From NCBI GenBank assembly GCA_902175065.1, contig CABIIJ010000028.1:31402-95401 (forward strand): a DNA stretch of 64,000 bases. The letters are read 5' to 3'. This stretch comes from an uncultured Comamonas sp. Its GTDB lineage: Bacteria > Pseudomonadota > Gammaproteobacteria > Burkholderiales > Burkholderiaceae_C. Of this stretch, positions 15,947 through 24,400 are shown piece after piece. The position numbers were made by a program, and so were the translations under genes. Below the pieces are notes generated by a model. That model made no database searches and was not told where the DNA came from. It saw nothing but the letters and a program-made list of their open reading frames with translations. Each line of letters begins with the position of its first letter. The stretch's first letter is position 1.

Positions 15947-16723
15947 TTAAATGCTGAACATGGACGCGGTGAGAAGAAAGTCCAGCCCCAGTACGGTGAG
16001 CGAGGCCACCACCACGGTGCGCGTCGTGGCGCGGGAGACGCCTTCGGGCGTGGGCTTGGCGCTATAGCCCTGGTAGAGGGCGATGAAGCTCACGGCCACG
16101 CCGAACACCAGGCTTTTGAGCACGCCGTTGGCCAGGTCGTACCACCAGTCGACACCGCCTTGCATCTGTCCCCAGAACGCGCCGCCATCCACGCCGATCA
16201 GCAACACGCCCACCACCCAGCCGCCGATCACGCCCACGGCGCTGAACACCGCCGCCAGCAGCGGCATGGTGATGACCCCGGCCCAGAAGCGCGGGGCCAG
16301 AATCCGGCGCACCGGGCTGACGGCCATCATTTCCATCGCCGTGAGCTGTTCCCCGGCCTTCATCAGGCCGATCTCCGCCGTCAGGGCCGTACCGGCGCGG
16401 CCCGCAAACAGCAGCGCCGTGACCACCGGCCCCAGCTCGCGCAGCAGCGACAGCGCCACCAGCAGGCCCAGGGCCTCGGCCGAACCATAGCGCTGCAAGG
16501 TGTAGTAGCCCTGCAGGCCCAGCACGAAACCGACGAACAGCCCCGACACGCCGATGATGGCCAGCGAGTAATTGCCCAGGAAATGGATTTGCTCGCCCAC
16601 CAGGCGAAAACGCCCCAGGCAGGCCGGAAGCAGGCCCAGCAATTGCACGAACAGCCGCGCGGCGCGGCCCAGAGCGGCCAGTTGCGCCCGGGTGCCGCGC
16701 CCCAGTGCTGCCAGCAGGTTCAT
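15947..16723 (-). CDS. mlaE: Lipid asymmetry ABC transporter permease MlaE
   Basis: A 258-residue inner-membrane permease of the MlaE/YrbE family. It contains an N-terminal interfacial helix and about five membrane helices, with LRELGPVVTALLFAGRAGTALTAEI as the family signature (conserved E-x-G and R-x-G positions), and a C-terminal GVSRATTRTVVVASLTVLGLDFLLT. It forms the transmembrane dimer with MlaF, MlaB and MlaD. Its ATG overlaps the mlaF stop by four bases, consistent with coupled translation. Confidence 0.96.
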   Translation of the reverse strand: MNLLAALGRGTRAQLAALGRAARLFVQLLGLLPACLGRFRLVGEQIHFLGNYSLAIIGVSGLFVGFVLGLQGYYTLQRYGSAEALGLLVALSLLRELGPVVTALLFAGRAGTALTAEIGLMKAGEQLTAMEMMAVSPVRRILAPRFWAGVITMPLLAAVFSAVGVIGGWVVGVLLIGVDGGAFWGQMQGGVDWWYDLANGVLKSLVFGVAVSFIALYQGYSAKPTPEGVSRATTRTVVVASLTVLGLDFLLTASMFSI

Positions 16724-17529
16724 GGCGCACCTCCGAAGTCCTGCGCCAGACTGGGCGCAGGGTAGTGAAACGGCACCGGCCCCTGCGGGCGGGCGTGGAC
16801 GAACTGCTGCACCAGCGGATCGGGGTTGTCCATGACCTCTTGCGGCGTGCCTTGGGCGGCAACGCCGCCCGCGCCCAGGATGATGACCTGGTCGGCGACA
16901 TGGAAGGTTTCCTGCACGTCGTGCGACACCACGATGCTGGTCAGCCCCAGGGTGTCGTTCAGAGTGCGGATCAGGCGGGCCGAGGTGCCCAAGGAGATAG
17001 GGTCGAGTCCGGCAAACGGCTCGTCGTACATGATGAGTTCGGGGTCGAGGGCGATCGCCCGCGCCAGCGCCACGCGCCGCGCCATGCCGCCGGAGACTTC
17101 GCCGGGCATCAGATCGCGTGCGCCGCGCAGGCCGACGGCGTGCAGCTTCATCAGCACGATGTCGCGCACCAGCGCTTCGGGCAGGTCGGTGTGCTCGCGC
17201 AGCGGAAAGGCCACGTTGTCCAGCACGTTCATGTCGGTAAACAGGGCGCCGAACTGGAACAGCATCCCCATGCGCCGGCGCATGGCGTACAGCGCAGCCG
17301 TGTCCATCTGCCCGACATCCTGCCCGTCGAACAGCACCCGGCCCTGCTGCGCCCGGTTCTGCCCGCCGATCAGGCGCAGCACCGTGGTCTTGCCGCCGCC
17401 GGAGGCGCCCATCAGCGCCGTCACCTTGCCCCGGGGCACGGTCAGCGAGAGGTCACGCAGCACCACCCGCTCACCGTAGCCAAAGGTGACGTTGTGCAGT
17501 TCGACCAGATTTGCAGATGCAGCAGACAT
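16720..17529 (-). CDS. mlaF: Lipid asymmetry ABC transporter ATPase MlaF
   Basis: A 269-residue ATPase driving the Mla retrograde lipid pathway. Walker A is GASGGGKTT (about residues 40-48), the signature motif is EVSGGMARRVALARA, and Walker B is LIMYDEPFAGLD, followed by SIVVSHDVQE. The short N-terminal region and the C-terminal FVHARPQGPVPFHYP tail, which contacts the partner MlaF in E. coli, are both present. It is the first gene of the mla operon here; 32 bp separate it from the amino-acid ABC ATPase gene. Confidence 0.95.
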   Translation of the reverse strand: MSAASANLVELHNVTFGYGERVVLRDLSLTVPRGKVTALMGASGGGKTTVLRLIGGQNRAQQGRVLFDGQDVGQMDTAALYAMRRRMGMLFQFGALFTDMNVLDNVAFPLREHTDLPEALVRDIVLMKLHAVGLRGARDLMPGEVSGGMARRVALARAIALDPELIMYDEPFAGLDPISLGTSARLIRTLNDTLGLTSIVVSHDVQETFHVADQVIILGAGGVAAQGTPQEVMDNPDPLVQQFVHARPQGPVPFHYPAPSLAQDFGGAP

Positions 17530-17561
17530 AGGAGAAGAAAAGCGCTTCAGGAGCAGGAAGC

Positions 17562-18356
17562 TTACAAGGTGTTGTGCAGGAACGCCTTGGTGCGCTGCTG
17601 CTGCGGGTTGGCGAAGAAGTCCCTGGCCGGCGCCTGCTCGACGATTTCGCCCTTGTCCATGAAGATCACGCGGTTGGCCACGTCGCGGGCAAAACCCATT
17701 TCGTGGGTGACGACCAGCATGGTCATGTGCTCCTGCGCCAGGGCACGCATGGTGCGCAGCACCTCGCCGGTCAGCTCGGGGTCGAGGGCCGAGGTCGGCT
17801 CGTCGAACAGCAGGATGTCCGGCCCCATGGCCAGCGCCCGGGCAATCGCCACGCGCTGCTTCTGCCCGCCCGAGAGGCGGTTCGGATAGGCATCGCGCTT
17901 GTCCAGCAGGCCGACTTTCTGCAGCAACTGCTCGGCCCGGGGCACGATGGCGGCGCGGGCCATTTTCTTCACCAGCATGGGCGCTTCGATGATGTTCTCC
18001 AGCACCGTCAGGTGCGGGAACAGGTTGAACGACTGGAACACCATGCCCATCTTGCGGCCGATGCTGCGGATTTGCGCCTCCGGCACATAGCGGGCCTGGC
18101 CGCTGGCGTCGTTCTCGACCAGCACCTCGCCTTCGACGGTGATCCTGCCGCTGTCGATGGTTTCCAGGTGGTTCAGGCAGCGCAAAAAGGTGCTCTTGCC
18201 CGAGCCGGAGGGACCGATGATGGCCACCACCTCGCCGCGCTGCAGCTCCAGCGAGATGCCGCGCAGCACGCTGGTGGCGCCAAAGCTTTTGTGGATGTGC
18301 TGGGCGCAGATCATGGCCTCGGGGGCCTGCACCGTTTCAGGCGTCAAAGCGGGCAT
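17562..18356 (-). CDS. Polar amino-acid ABC transporter ATP-binding protein (GlnQ/GltL type)
   Basis: A 264-residue ATPase with Walker [10 protein letters not shown] (about residues 49-57), Q-loop [16 protein letters not shown], signature [15 protein letters not shown], Walker [16 protein letters not shown] and the H-loop [10 protein letters not shown], all typical of PAAT-family importers. Its start overlaps the end of the permease gene by 20 bp; a later start at 18314 is possible. It forms an importer with the permease (18337-18990) and binding protein (19136-19945). The precise amino acid is not determined by sequence. Confidence 0.92.
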   Translation of the reverse strand: MPALTPETVQAPEAMICAQHIHKSFGATSVLRGISLELQRGEVVAIIGPSGSGKSTFLRCLNHLETIDSGRITVEGEVLVENDASGQARYVPEAQIRSIGRKMGMVFQSFNLFPHLTVLENIIEAPMLVKKMARAAIVPRAEQLLQKVGLLDKRDAYPNRLSGGQKQRVAIARALAMGPDILLFDEPTSALDPELTGEVLRTMRALAQEHMTMLVVTHEMGFARDVANRVIFMDKGEIVEQAPARDFFANPQQQRTKAFLHNTL

Positions 18357-18990
18357 GGCGGCGCTCCAGGTATTGGAAGATCCAGGTCAGAATCAGCGTC
18401 ATCCCCAGGTAGAAACAGCCGGCCACGATGAACGGCGTGAACGTGAAGTCGCGCTGCACCATGCCGCGTGCCACGCGCAGCAGGTCGTTCAGGGCCAGCA
18501 CGTAGATCAGGCTGGTGTCCTTGACCAGGGTGATGGTTTCGTTGCTCACCGGCGGCAGGATGCGCGTCCACATCTGCGGCAGGATGATGCGGCGCATGGT
18601 CTGGCCGTAGGTCAGGCCCAGCACCTTGGCCCCTTCGTACTGCCCCCGGTCGATGGACTGGATGCCGGCACGGAAGATTTCGGCAAAGTAGGCCGCGTAG
18701 TTCAGCGCAAAAGCCACCACCGCCGAGGGAAAGTCCGGCAGCCGCACGCCGATCACCGGCACGAAGGGCAGGGCAAAGTAGATGAACAGCAACTGCAGCA
18801 TCAGCGGCGTGCCGCGCATCAGCCAGATGTAGGCACCCACGGCAGCGCTCAGGCTGCGAAAGCGCGAGATGCGCACCAGCGCCAGCACCAGCCCCAGCGG
18901 GATGGACAGCAGCATGGTGATCACGAACAGCTTGAGCGTGACCTGCGCCCCACTCCACATGGGGCCCAGCAGAGAAATCACATATTCCAT
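18337..18990 (-). CDS. Polar amino-acid ABC transporter permease
   Basis: A 217-residue HisM/GlnP-type permease with about five membrane helices. The start [20 protein letters not shown] is the family N-terminus, and the EAA-like loop [12 protein letters not shown] with [20 protein letters not shown] is the ATPase contact area. An upstream TTG start (19050) would add 20 residues that read through a terminator hairpin, so the ATG at 18990 is chosen. The binding-protein gene is upstream, beyond that hairpin. One permease gene is present, so it probably works as a homodimer. Confidence 0.9.
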   Translation of the reverse strand: MEYVISLLGPMWSGAQVTLKLFVITMLLSIPLGLVLALVRISRFRSLSAAVGAYIWLMRGTPLMLQLLFIYFALPFVPVIGVRLPDFPSAVVAFALNYAAYFAEIFRAGIQSIDRGQYEGAKVLGLTYGQTMRRIILPQMWTRILPPVSNETITLVKDTSLIYVLALNDLLRVARGMVQRDFTFTPFIVAGCFYLGMTLILTWIFQYLERRHARFDA

Positions 18991-19031
18991 AAAGGTCTTG
19001 GCACGCCCGGGTGGCAAAGGAGCAGGCAACG

Positions 19032-19061
19032 AAAAAGCCGACAAGGCCAAGCCTTGCCGGC
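19032..19061 (-). terminator. Attenuating terminator between binding-protein and permease genes
   Basis: Arms GCCGACAAGGC (19037-19047) and GCCTTGCCGGC (19051-19061), with one mismatch and a three-base loop, are followed on the minus strand by TTTTT (19036-19032). It lies after the substrate-binding-protein gene and before the permease gene, and would let the binding protein be made in excess. Confidence 0.7.
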
Positions 19062-19135
19062 TGCAGGGGGCGTAACCGCCGATTCTAGCAAGGCACTGCG
19101 GTCATGGCGCAATGCCCAGGGATGCCGCGTTACGG

Positions 19136-19945
19136 TTACTTGATGATGTCCTTGCCGAACCACTGCTCGGCAATCTTGGCGGCGGTGCCGTCCTGCTTCA
19201 TGCCGTTGATGGCTTCTTCCAGCTTGGCCAGCAGTTCGGCATCGTCCTTGCGCAGGCCCACGCCGTATTCCTCGGTGCCGAAGTTCTCGTCCAGCACGGC
19301 GTACAGCTCGGGCTTCTTGGCCACGTAGTAGCGGCCCACGACTTCATCGACCACCACGGCTTCCAGGCGGCCCGTGGTCAGGTCCATCAGCGCAGCCACG
19401 TTGTCGCCAAAGGTTTTCAGCTCCTTGAAGGAGTTGAAAACGGCTTCTTCCTTCTTGATGGCGTCCACGGCGCTGGAGCCTTCCTGGGCGCCGACCACCT
19501 TGCCGGCCAGGTCAGCCTTGGTCTTGATCTCGGAATTGGCCGGCACCACGATGATCTGGTGGTTTTCCATGTAGGGCGCGGTAAAGGCGATGTTCTGCTT
19601 GCGCTCCTCGGTAATGGTCAGGCCGTTCCACAGGGCATCGACGCGCTTGCCGGAGAGTTCGGCTTCCTTGGCGCTCCAGTCGATGGGCTTGAACTCGACT
19701 TCCAGGCCGGCACGCTGGGCGGCAGCGCGGGCCATGTCGACGTCGAAGCCGACCAGCTCATTCTTCTCGTCGCGGAAACCCATGGGCGGGAAGTTGTCGT
19801 CCAGGCCGACCACCAGCTTGGCGAGCGCTGCCGGGGCCGGAGCCGGGGCGGCGGCAGGGGCGCTGCTGGCAGCAGGTTCGGTTTTGCCGCAAGCGGCCAG
19901 CACAGCAGCCAGCGCCACCGAAGCGAGAAGAGTGCGTTTCTTCAT
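19136..19945 (-). CDS. Amino-acid ABC transporter substrate-binding lipoprotein
   Basis: A 269-residue family-3 solute-binding protein. The signal peptide ends in a lipobox (AAVLAACGK), so a membrane-anchored lipoprotein is likely even in this Gram-negative. It is followed by an Ala/Pro-rich linker and the binding domain with LVVGLDDNFPPMGFRD, ELVGFDVDMARAAAQRAG and FTAPYMENHQIIVV. The start at 19945 has AGGAGA before it; an upstream in-frame start has no such signal. The conserved position for ligand carboxylate (R in TITEERKQ...) is compatible with polar amino acids. Confidence 0.92.
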   Translation of the reverse strand: MKKRTLLASVALAAVLAACGKTEPAASSAPAAAPAPAPAALAKLVVGLDDNFPPMGFRDEKNELVGFDVDMARAAAQRAGLEVEFKPIDWSAKEAELSGKRVDALWNGLTITEERKQNIAFTAPYMENHQIIVVPANSEIKTKADLAGKVVGAQEGSSAVDAIKKEEAVFNSFKELKTFGDNVAALMDLTTGRLEAVVVDEVVGRYYVAKKPELYAVLDENFGTEEYGVGLRKDDAELLAKLEEAINGMKQDGTAAKIAEQWFGKDIIK

Positions 19946-20049
19946 CTGAAAAATCTCCTGGGAATAAATGGTCAATCCGCGATTGTGCCGGGAAACCCGG
20001 CGCTGCCCAAGACGGCAGCGGCACAATACGGCCCTCCTGCCCACACGCT

Positions 20050-21186
20050 ATGACCGACGCCCCCCGCCCTGCCTCCGACACTGCCACGCCTGCCATGGTG
20101 AGCCAGCACCCCTGCCCTGAATGCGGCGGCCACCTGGAGTGGAATCCCCAGGCGCAAAACCTGCGCTGCCCCTACTGCGGCACCACCGCCCCCTGGTCGC
20201 CCGGCGCTGCGCCGGACAGGCCCGACGCCATTGCCGAGCAAGACCTGCTGGAAGCCCTGCGCCACCCCGCCGGTGGCCGTGGCTGGGTGGCCGAGCGCTA
20301 CGAGGTGCAATGCGAAAACTGCCGGGCGATTTCCGTGTTCGATGCCCAGCGTACGGCGCAGCGCTGCGATTTCTGCGGCTCACCGGCCATCGTCGCGCAC
20401 GAAGGGGGCACAGAGGCCATCACGCCGCAAAGCATCCTGCCGTTCAAGGTCAGCGACGGCCAGATCCGCGACCGCATCCGCCAGTGGTACGGCAGCCGCT
20501 GGTTTGCGCCCAACCTGCTGAAAACGGCGGCGCTCACCGACACCCTGCACGGCATCTACCTGCCGTACTGGACGTTCGACGCCCACGCCAGCGCCCAGTG
20601 GCAGGCCGAAGCCGGCCACCACTACACCACCACCGAAAGCTACCGCGACAGCCACGGCAACCCGCAAACCCGCCAGGTGCAGCACACGCGCTGGGAGCGG
20701 GCCGCCGGCAGCGTGCAGCATTTTTTCGACGATGCCCTGGTGCCCGGCACCGTCGGGGTGCATACCGCCTTGCTGCGCCGGATCGAACCGTTTCCCACCA
20801 CCACCGACCTGCGGCCCTACAGCCCCGAATTTGTGCGCGGCTGGACGGTGGAGCGCTACCAGATCGACCTGGGCCAGGCCGCCAAGGTCAACGAGGGCGA
20901 CATGGATGCCGCCCTGCGCAGCCTGTGCATCCGGCAAATCCCGGGGGACACCTGGCGCAACCTCTCCATGCAGCGCCAGTACCGGGGGCGCACCTTCAAG
21001 CACGTGCTGGTGCCCGTCTGGCTGGTCAGCTACACCTACGGGGCCAAGGTCTACCAGATCGTCGCCAACGGCTACACCGGCACGCTGGCCGGGGAGCGGC
21101 CCTACAGCGGGGTGAAGATTGCCCTGGCCGTGCTGGCGGCGCTGCTGGTGCTGGCCCTCGTGCTGATCGTGGGGCAAGATGCCTGA
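20050..21186 (+). CDS. Zinc-ribbon membrane protein of unknown function
   Basis: A 378-residue protein with two zinc ribbons near the N-terminus: CPECGG...CPYCG (about residues 22-44) and CENCRA...CDFCGS (about 87-108). A long middle part of about 230 residues follows (FKVSDGQIRDRIRQWYGSRW, YLPYWTFDA, FEATURES of a beta-rich domain), and a single C-terminal transmembrane helix at about 355-374. Related proteins are sometimes labelled primosomal protein N' or helicase-like, but no helicase motif is present, so that label should be avoided. The role could be in sensing or a membrane complex; none is shown. A MITE-like element begins 8 bp after the stop. Confidence 0.75.
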   Translation: MTDAPRPASDTATPAMVSQHPCPECGGHLEWNPQAQNLRCPYCGTTAPWSPGAAPDRPDAIAEQDLLEALRHPAGGRGWVAERYEVQCENCRAISVFDAQRTAQRCDFCGSPAIVAHEGGTEAITPQSILPFKVSDGQIRDRIRQWYGSRWFAPNLLKTAALTDTLHGIYLPYWTFDAHASAQWQAEAGHHYTTTESYRDSHGNPQTRQVQHTRWERAAGSVQHFFDDALVPGTVGVHTALLRRIEPFPTTTDLRPYSPEFVRGWTVERYQIDLGQAAKVNEGDMDAALRSLCIRQIPGDTWRNLSMQRQYRGRTFKHVLVPVWLVSYTYGAKVYQIVANGYTGTLAGERPYSGVKIALAVLAALLVLALVLIVGQDA

Positions 21187-21194
21187 ATCACTAA

Positions 21195-21460
21195 GAACCT
21201 GTTCACGATCTTTTCATGGTGCCCGTTGCCCCGCCAAGGCGGCAGGTGCAAGGCGCAAACTGCAGACACCCTGGTGGGGCGGCGAGGATTTGCAACGCAG
21301 CAGATGCCGTCTTGGCGGGGCAACCCTTCGGGCAAGGCAGCAAAAAACCGCACTCGTCGTTGCGTACCTTGACCAGGCCACCAGCCTGGCCTGCGGCACG
21401 CGCCTAGATTGCGGCTTTTTGCTGCCTTGCGGGCACCATGAAAAGATCGTGAACAGGTTC
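21195..21460. mobile_element. 266-bp MITE-like element, copy 1
   Basis: Starts GAACCTGTTCACGATC and ends in its exact complement; the terminal inverted repeats are perfect over 31 bp (21195-21225 and 21430-21460). The insert is flanked by TAA on both sides (21192-21194 and 21461-21463), consistent with a 3-bp target duplication. It has no transposase. Copy 2 at 24061-24326 has the same length and differs at only a few bases. It lies between the zinc-ribbon gene and ybeY. Confidence 0.88.
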
Positions 21461-21595
21461 TAAAGCAATAGCATTCACCACTGACCAATAAACGTTTTCA
21501 TGTATAAAACATCGTAAAAACGTTGATATTTCAGCGGTGAAAGCTACCAATTTTCATTCTCCGCCACTTCATCGAGCAAAGGATCCGCATCCACC

Positions 21596-22060
21596 ATGGC
21601 ATTGAACCAACTGAGCCTGTCGCTGCAATTTGGCCGGGACATCGACGACATCGCCCGCCACCGCGCCCTCCTGACCCGCAGCCGCGTGACGCGCTGGATC
21701 CGCCACGCGCTGGCGCTGGATGCGCAGATCACCGTGCGCATCGTCGGCAGCAGCGAAGGCCGGCAGCTCAACCAGCAGTACCGCCACAAGGACTACGCCA
21801 CGAACGTGCTGACCTTCGACTACGCGCAGGAGCCGGTCGTCATGGCCGACCTGGTGCTGTGCGCCCCCGTCGTCGAACGCGAGGCGCAGGAGCAGAACAA
21901 GACGCTGGAAGAGCACTACGCCCACCTGCTGGTGCACGGCACCCTGCACGCCCAGGGCTGGGACCACGAAACCGGCGAGGAAGACGCGCAGGAGATGGAG
22001 GACTACGAAACCGCCATCCTGCGCGAAATGGGTTACGCCGATCCGTACGCCAAGGACTGA
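21596..22060 (+). CDS. ybeY: Endoribonuclease YbeY (16S rRNA maturation)
   Basis: A 154-residue single-strand-specific metallo-endoribonuclease needed for 16S rRNA 3'-end processing and ribosome quality control. The zinc-binding triad H114-H118-H124 is in the signature [16 protein letters not shown]. The conserved R (RQLNQQYR) and the [11 protein letters not shown] strand are also present. It is usually found in a phoH-ybeY cluster; here neither neighbour belongs to that cluster, and a MITE-like element lies 135 bp upstream, so its promoter may have been rearranged. Confidence 0.96.
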   Translation: MALNQLSLSLQFGRDIDDIARHRALLTRSRVTRWIRHALALDAQITVRIVGSSEGRQLNQQYRHKDYATNVLTFDYAQEPVVMADLVLCAPVVEREAQEQNKTLEEHYAHLLVHGTLHAQGWDHETGEEDAQEMEDYETAILREMGYADPYAKD

Positions 22061-22107
22061 CCCCGGCGGCGTCTACACGCCCCGGCGTCAAAAGCGCCCG
22101 CTGCCCT

Positions 22108-22452
22108 TCACTGGGGGCAATACAGGCCGTACATGGTCTGGATGAGCTGGAGGATGCGGGCATCCTCCAGGCGATACCAGATGAACTTGCCCTCGCGCCG
22201 CGTCGCCACCACGCCCTCGCGGCGCAGAATGCCCAGCTGCTGCGACAAGGTTGGCTGGGTCACCCCTGTGAGCTGCTCCAGATCGCCCACGGTGCGCTCC
22301 TGCAAGGCCAACTGGCACAGCAGCAGCAGCCGATCGGCATTGCCCAGCAATTTCAGAATGACCACCACCTGGCTGGCGTGGCTGCGCATCACGTCCAGGT
22401 CAATCGGGGCAGCGGCGGGGGCAATCGGCGGTGTCATGGTCACAGCAGTCAA
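22108..22452 (-). CDS. ArsR-family repressor with BigR/SqrR-type cysteine pair
   Basis: A 114-residue winged-helix repressor (LKLLGNADRLLLLCQL, TQPTLSQQLGILRREGVV as recognition helix). Two cysteines, C46 and C112, are 66 residues apart. This is the same spacing as the C41/C107 pair that forms a polysulfide bridge in SqrR/BigR, so a persulfide or sulfide sensor is likely. It is the second gene after a DUF2892 membrane protein, an association also seen with BigR/YgaV. It probably represses the divergent AhpD-like gene and its own operon. Other ArsR metal sites (CxC) are absent. Confidence 0.85.
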   Translation of the reverse strand: MTAVTMTPPIAPAAAPIDLDVMRSHASQVVVILKLLGNADRLLLLCQLALQERTVGDLEQLTGVTQPTLSQQLGILRREGVVATRREGKFIWYRLEDARILQLIQTMYGLYCPQ

Positions 22453-22545
22453 AATTCAAAAGCTGCGTACCTTAAAGCACAATGAAAGCAAACAGGAAAT
22501 GCCAGACATTGTCTTTTGCCGGACACGCAGCCCGGATTGCCAAGT

Positions 22546-22740
22546 TTATTTCTGCTTGAGCGGGCAGGTGCTGATGCCCAGCAGTGTATACAGCGGGCAA
22601 AAGCGCATCAGCCCCGTGGCCAGTGGCACCACACCCAGCCAGCCCCACCAGCCGACCTGCCCGGTCGCGGCCAGCGAAAGCAGGACGATCCCCACCAGGA
22701 TACGCAAAACGCGGTCAACGCCGCCCATGTTGGCTTTCAT
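22546..22740 (-). CDS. DUF2892 (YgaP-like) small inner-membrane protein
   Basis: A 64-residue protein with two hydrophobic segments and the DUF2892 pattern: N-terminal MGGVDRVLRILVGIVLLSL, then WWGWLGVVPLATGLMRFCPLY, ending STCPLKQK. The same domain forms the membrane anchor of rhodanese YgaP. Cysteines at the CPLY and TCPL positions are typical. It heads a two-gene unit with the ArsR regulator (93 bp gap) and is divergent from the AhpD-like gene. Role: membrane part of sulfur trafficking by context only. Confidence 0.82.
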   Translation of the reverse strand: MKANMGGVDRVLRILVGIVLLSLAATGQVGWWGWLGVVPLATGLMRFCPLYTLLGISTCPLKQK

Positions 22741-22790
22741 AACAGTGCTCCTTCAAACAAAACGCGCAAGATCACGCAAGCTGCAAGTTG

Positions 22791-22820
22791 GCATTATTAT
22801 ATAAATACATAAATTATTTG
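22791..22820. promoter_or_regulatory. AT-rich possible promoter/operator of the sulfur-stress genes
   Basis: The 106-bp gap between the divergent DUF2892 and AhpD-like genes contains an AT-rich, roughly palindromic block (ATTATATAAATAC, then ATAAATTAT) in an otherwise GC-rich region. BigR-type operators are AT-rich imperfect palindromes, so this is the obvious candidate. Motif-level inference only. Confidence 0.35.
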
Positions 22821-22846
22821 TCCCGCAGTTTTTCCCAGGAGGATGT

Positions 22847-23200
22847 ATGAGCACCTTTGACCACGCCGATCTGACCCACAACATCGGCAACGCCCTCAAG
22901 AGCTTTCGCCAGTCGCAAAGCCAGGTCATGCAGAATTTTTACCAGCTGGCCCAGTCGTCGATGGCCGATGGCGTCATCGACGCCAAAACCAAGGAGCTGA
23001 TCGCCCTGGCCATCGGCGTGACACAGAAATGCTCCGGCTGCATCGGCTTTCACGTCCAGGCGCTGCACAAACTGGGCGCCACGCGGGCCGAACTGGACGA
23101 GATGCTGGGCATCTGCGTCTACATGGGCGGCGGCCCGGCCCTGATGTACTGCGCCGAGGCCATCGATGCCTGGGAAAAACTCGCGGTCAAAACAGCTTAA
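22847..23200 (+). CDS. AhpD-like carboxymuconolactone-decarboxylase-family protein
   Basis: A 117-residue alpha-helical protein of the CMD/AhpD-like family. The redox motif CSGCIGFH (a CxxC followed by x2-H) is present near residues 62-69 and marks the peroxidase-adaptor type rather than the decarboxylase. The family acts as thiol-dependent peroxidases or disulfide relay partners. It has a strong AGGAGG site. Upstream and divergent is the ArsR/DUF2892 pair; downstream is a TauE-type carrier, so a place in thiol or sulfur stress is likely. Confidence 0.85.
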   Translation: MSTFDHADLTHNIGNALKSFRQSQSQVMQNFYQLAQSSMADGVIDAKTKELIALAIGVTQKCSGCIGFHVQALHKLGATRAELDEMLGICVYMGGGPALMYCAEAIDAWEKLAVKTA

Positions 23201-23292
23201 CCGCCCACGGCGGCGCAGCCATGCCGCCCGGGCCGTGAATTCCTCCTAAGATCGCCCCCTGTTGCGAAATCACGAGGCAAGAGGGGGTTGGG

Positions 23293-24060
23293 ATGGAAAT
23301 GTTTGGCCCGTTGGACCATGTGGCGCTGCTGCTGGTAGCGGCTTTTCTGGCCGGGGCGCTCAATGCCGTGGCCGGGGGCGGCAGCTTTCTGACCTTGCCT
23401 GCGCTGGTCTTTACCGGCGTGCCCGCCGTCACCGCCAATGCCACGGGCACGGTGGCGCTGCTGCCCGGCTACGCGGCCAGCACCTGGGGCTTTCGCGAAG
23501 ACATGGCGGCCCCGCCGGGGCTGTCGATGAAGCTTTCGGTGGCCCTGTCCCTCATCGGCGGCGCCGCCGGGGCCGGGCTGCTGCTGGTCACGTCGGATGC
23601 CACCTTCAAAAAAGTCGTGCCCTGGCTGCTGCTGGGCGCCACGGCCCTGTTCGCCTTCGGCCCGCAGATCCGCGCCTGGGCGGCAGGCCAGCAGCACGGC
23701 AGTCCTTCGGCGGTCAAGGCCGCGCTGGGCATGCTGGCCGTGGCGTTTTACGGCGGCTACTTCAACGGCGGCCTGGGCATTTTGTGCCTGGCGCTGTTCA
23801 GCCTGCTGGGCCAGACCAACCTGAACGCCATGAACGGCATGAAGAACCTGGTGTCCACCCTGCTCACCGCCATCGCCGTCGGCGTGTACGCGGCCGGCGG
23901 CATCGTGCTGTGGCCGCAGGCGCTGCTGATGATGGTGGCGGCCACCGCCGGTGGCTACGGCGGCGCCCGCGTGGCCCGCAAAATCCCCGCGCCGATACTG
24001 CGCTGGGGCATCGTGGCCACGGGGCTGGTCATGTCGGTACTGTTCTTCACCAAGGTCTGA
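23293..24060 (+). CDS. TauE/SafE (YfcA-like) sulfite/anion export family protein
   Basis: A 255-residue membrane protein with about eight hydrophobic segments and the TSUP-family motifs NAVAGGGSFLTLPALV at the N-terminus, AVAFYGGYFNGGLGI in the middle and NAMKNL-like NGMKNLVSTLLTAIA. Members move sulfite, thiosulfate or sulfur-containing anions. The position after the AhpD-like gene and a sulfide-type ArsR fits sulfur detoxification as in bigR operons. Its TGA stop is at the same time the left target duplication of MITE copy 2, so the element abuts the gene without damaging it. Confidence 0.85.
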   Translation: MEMFGPLDHVALLLVAAFLAGALNAVAGGGSFLTLPALVFTGVPAVTANATGTVALLPGYAASTWGFREDMAAPPGLSMKLSVALSLIGGAAGAGLLLVTSDATFKKVVPWLLLGATALFAFGPQIRAWAAGQQHGSPSAVKAALGMLAVAFYGGYFNGGLGILCLALFSLLGQTNLNAMNGMKNLVSTLLTAIAVGVYAAGGIVLWPQALLMMVAATAGGYGGARVARKIPAPILRWGIVATGLVMSVLFFTKV

Positions 24061-24326
24061 GAACCTGTTCACGATCTTTTCATGGTGCCCGTTGCCCCGC
24101 CAAGGCGGCAGGTGCAAGGCGCAAACCGCAGACGCCCTGGTGGGGCGGCGAGGATTTGCAACGCAGCAGATGCTGTCTTGGCGGGGCAACCCTTCGGGCA
24201 AGGCAGCAAAAAACCGCACTCGTCGTTGCGCACCTTGACCAGGCCACCAGCCTGGCCTGCGGCACGCGCCTGGATTGCGGCCTTTTGCTGCCTTGCGGGC
24301 ACCATGAAAAGATCGTGAACAGGTTC
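24061..24326. mobile_element. 266-bp MITE-like element, copy 2
   Basis: Same length and perfect 31-bp terminal inverted repeats as copy 1. Flanked by TGA on both sides (24058-24060 and 24327-24329), again a 3-bp duplication with the pattern TNA. The left TGA is the stop codon of the TauE-like gene. The two copies differ at only a handful of bases, which suggests recent activity. Confidence 0.88.
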
Positions 24327-24400
24327 TGAGAACCGGCCCAAACGGTCGGCATGGCCAAAAACTGGCGAAAATCAGCGCTCTTTGCTTGCCAGGATTTGCC

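Noticed and set aside
20050..21186. Primosomal protein N' (PriA) label
   Set aside because: Only zinc ribbons are shared; helicase motifs and length do not fit.
22108..22452. Arsenic- or cadmium-responsive ArsR
   Set aside because: No CxC or other metal-site cysteines near the recognition helix; the two cysteines are at the SqrR/BigR positions.
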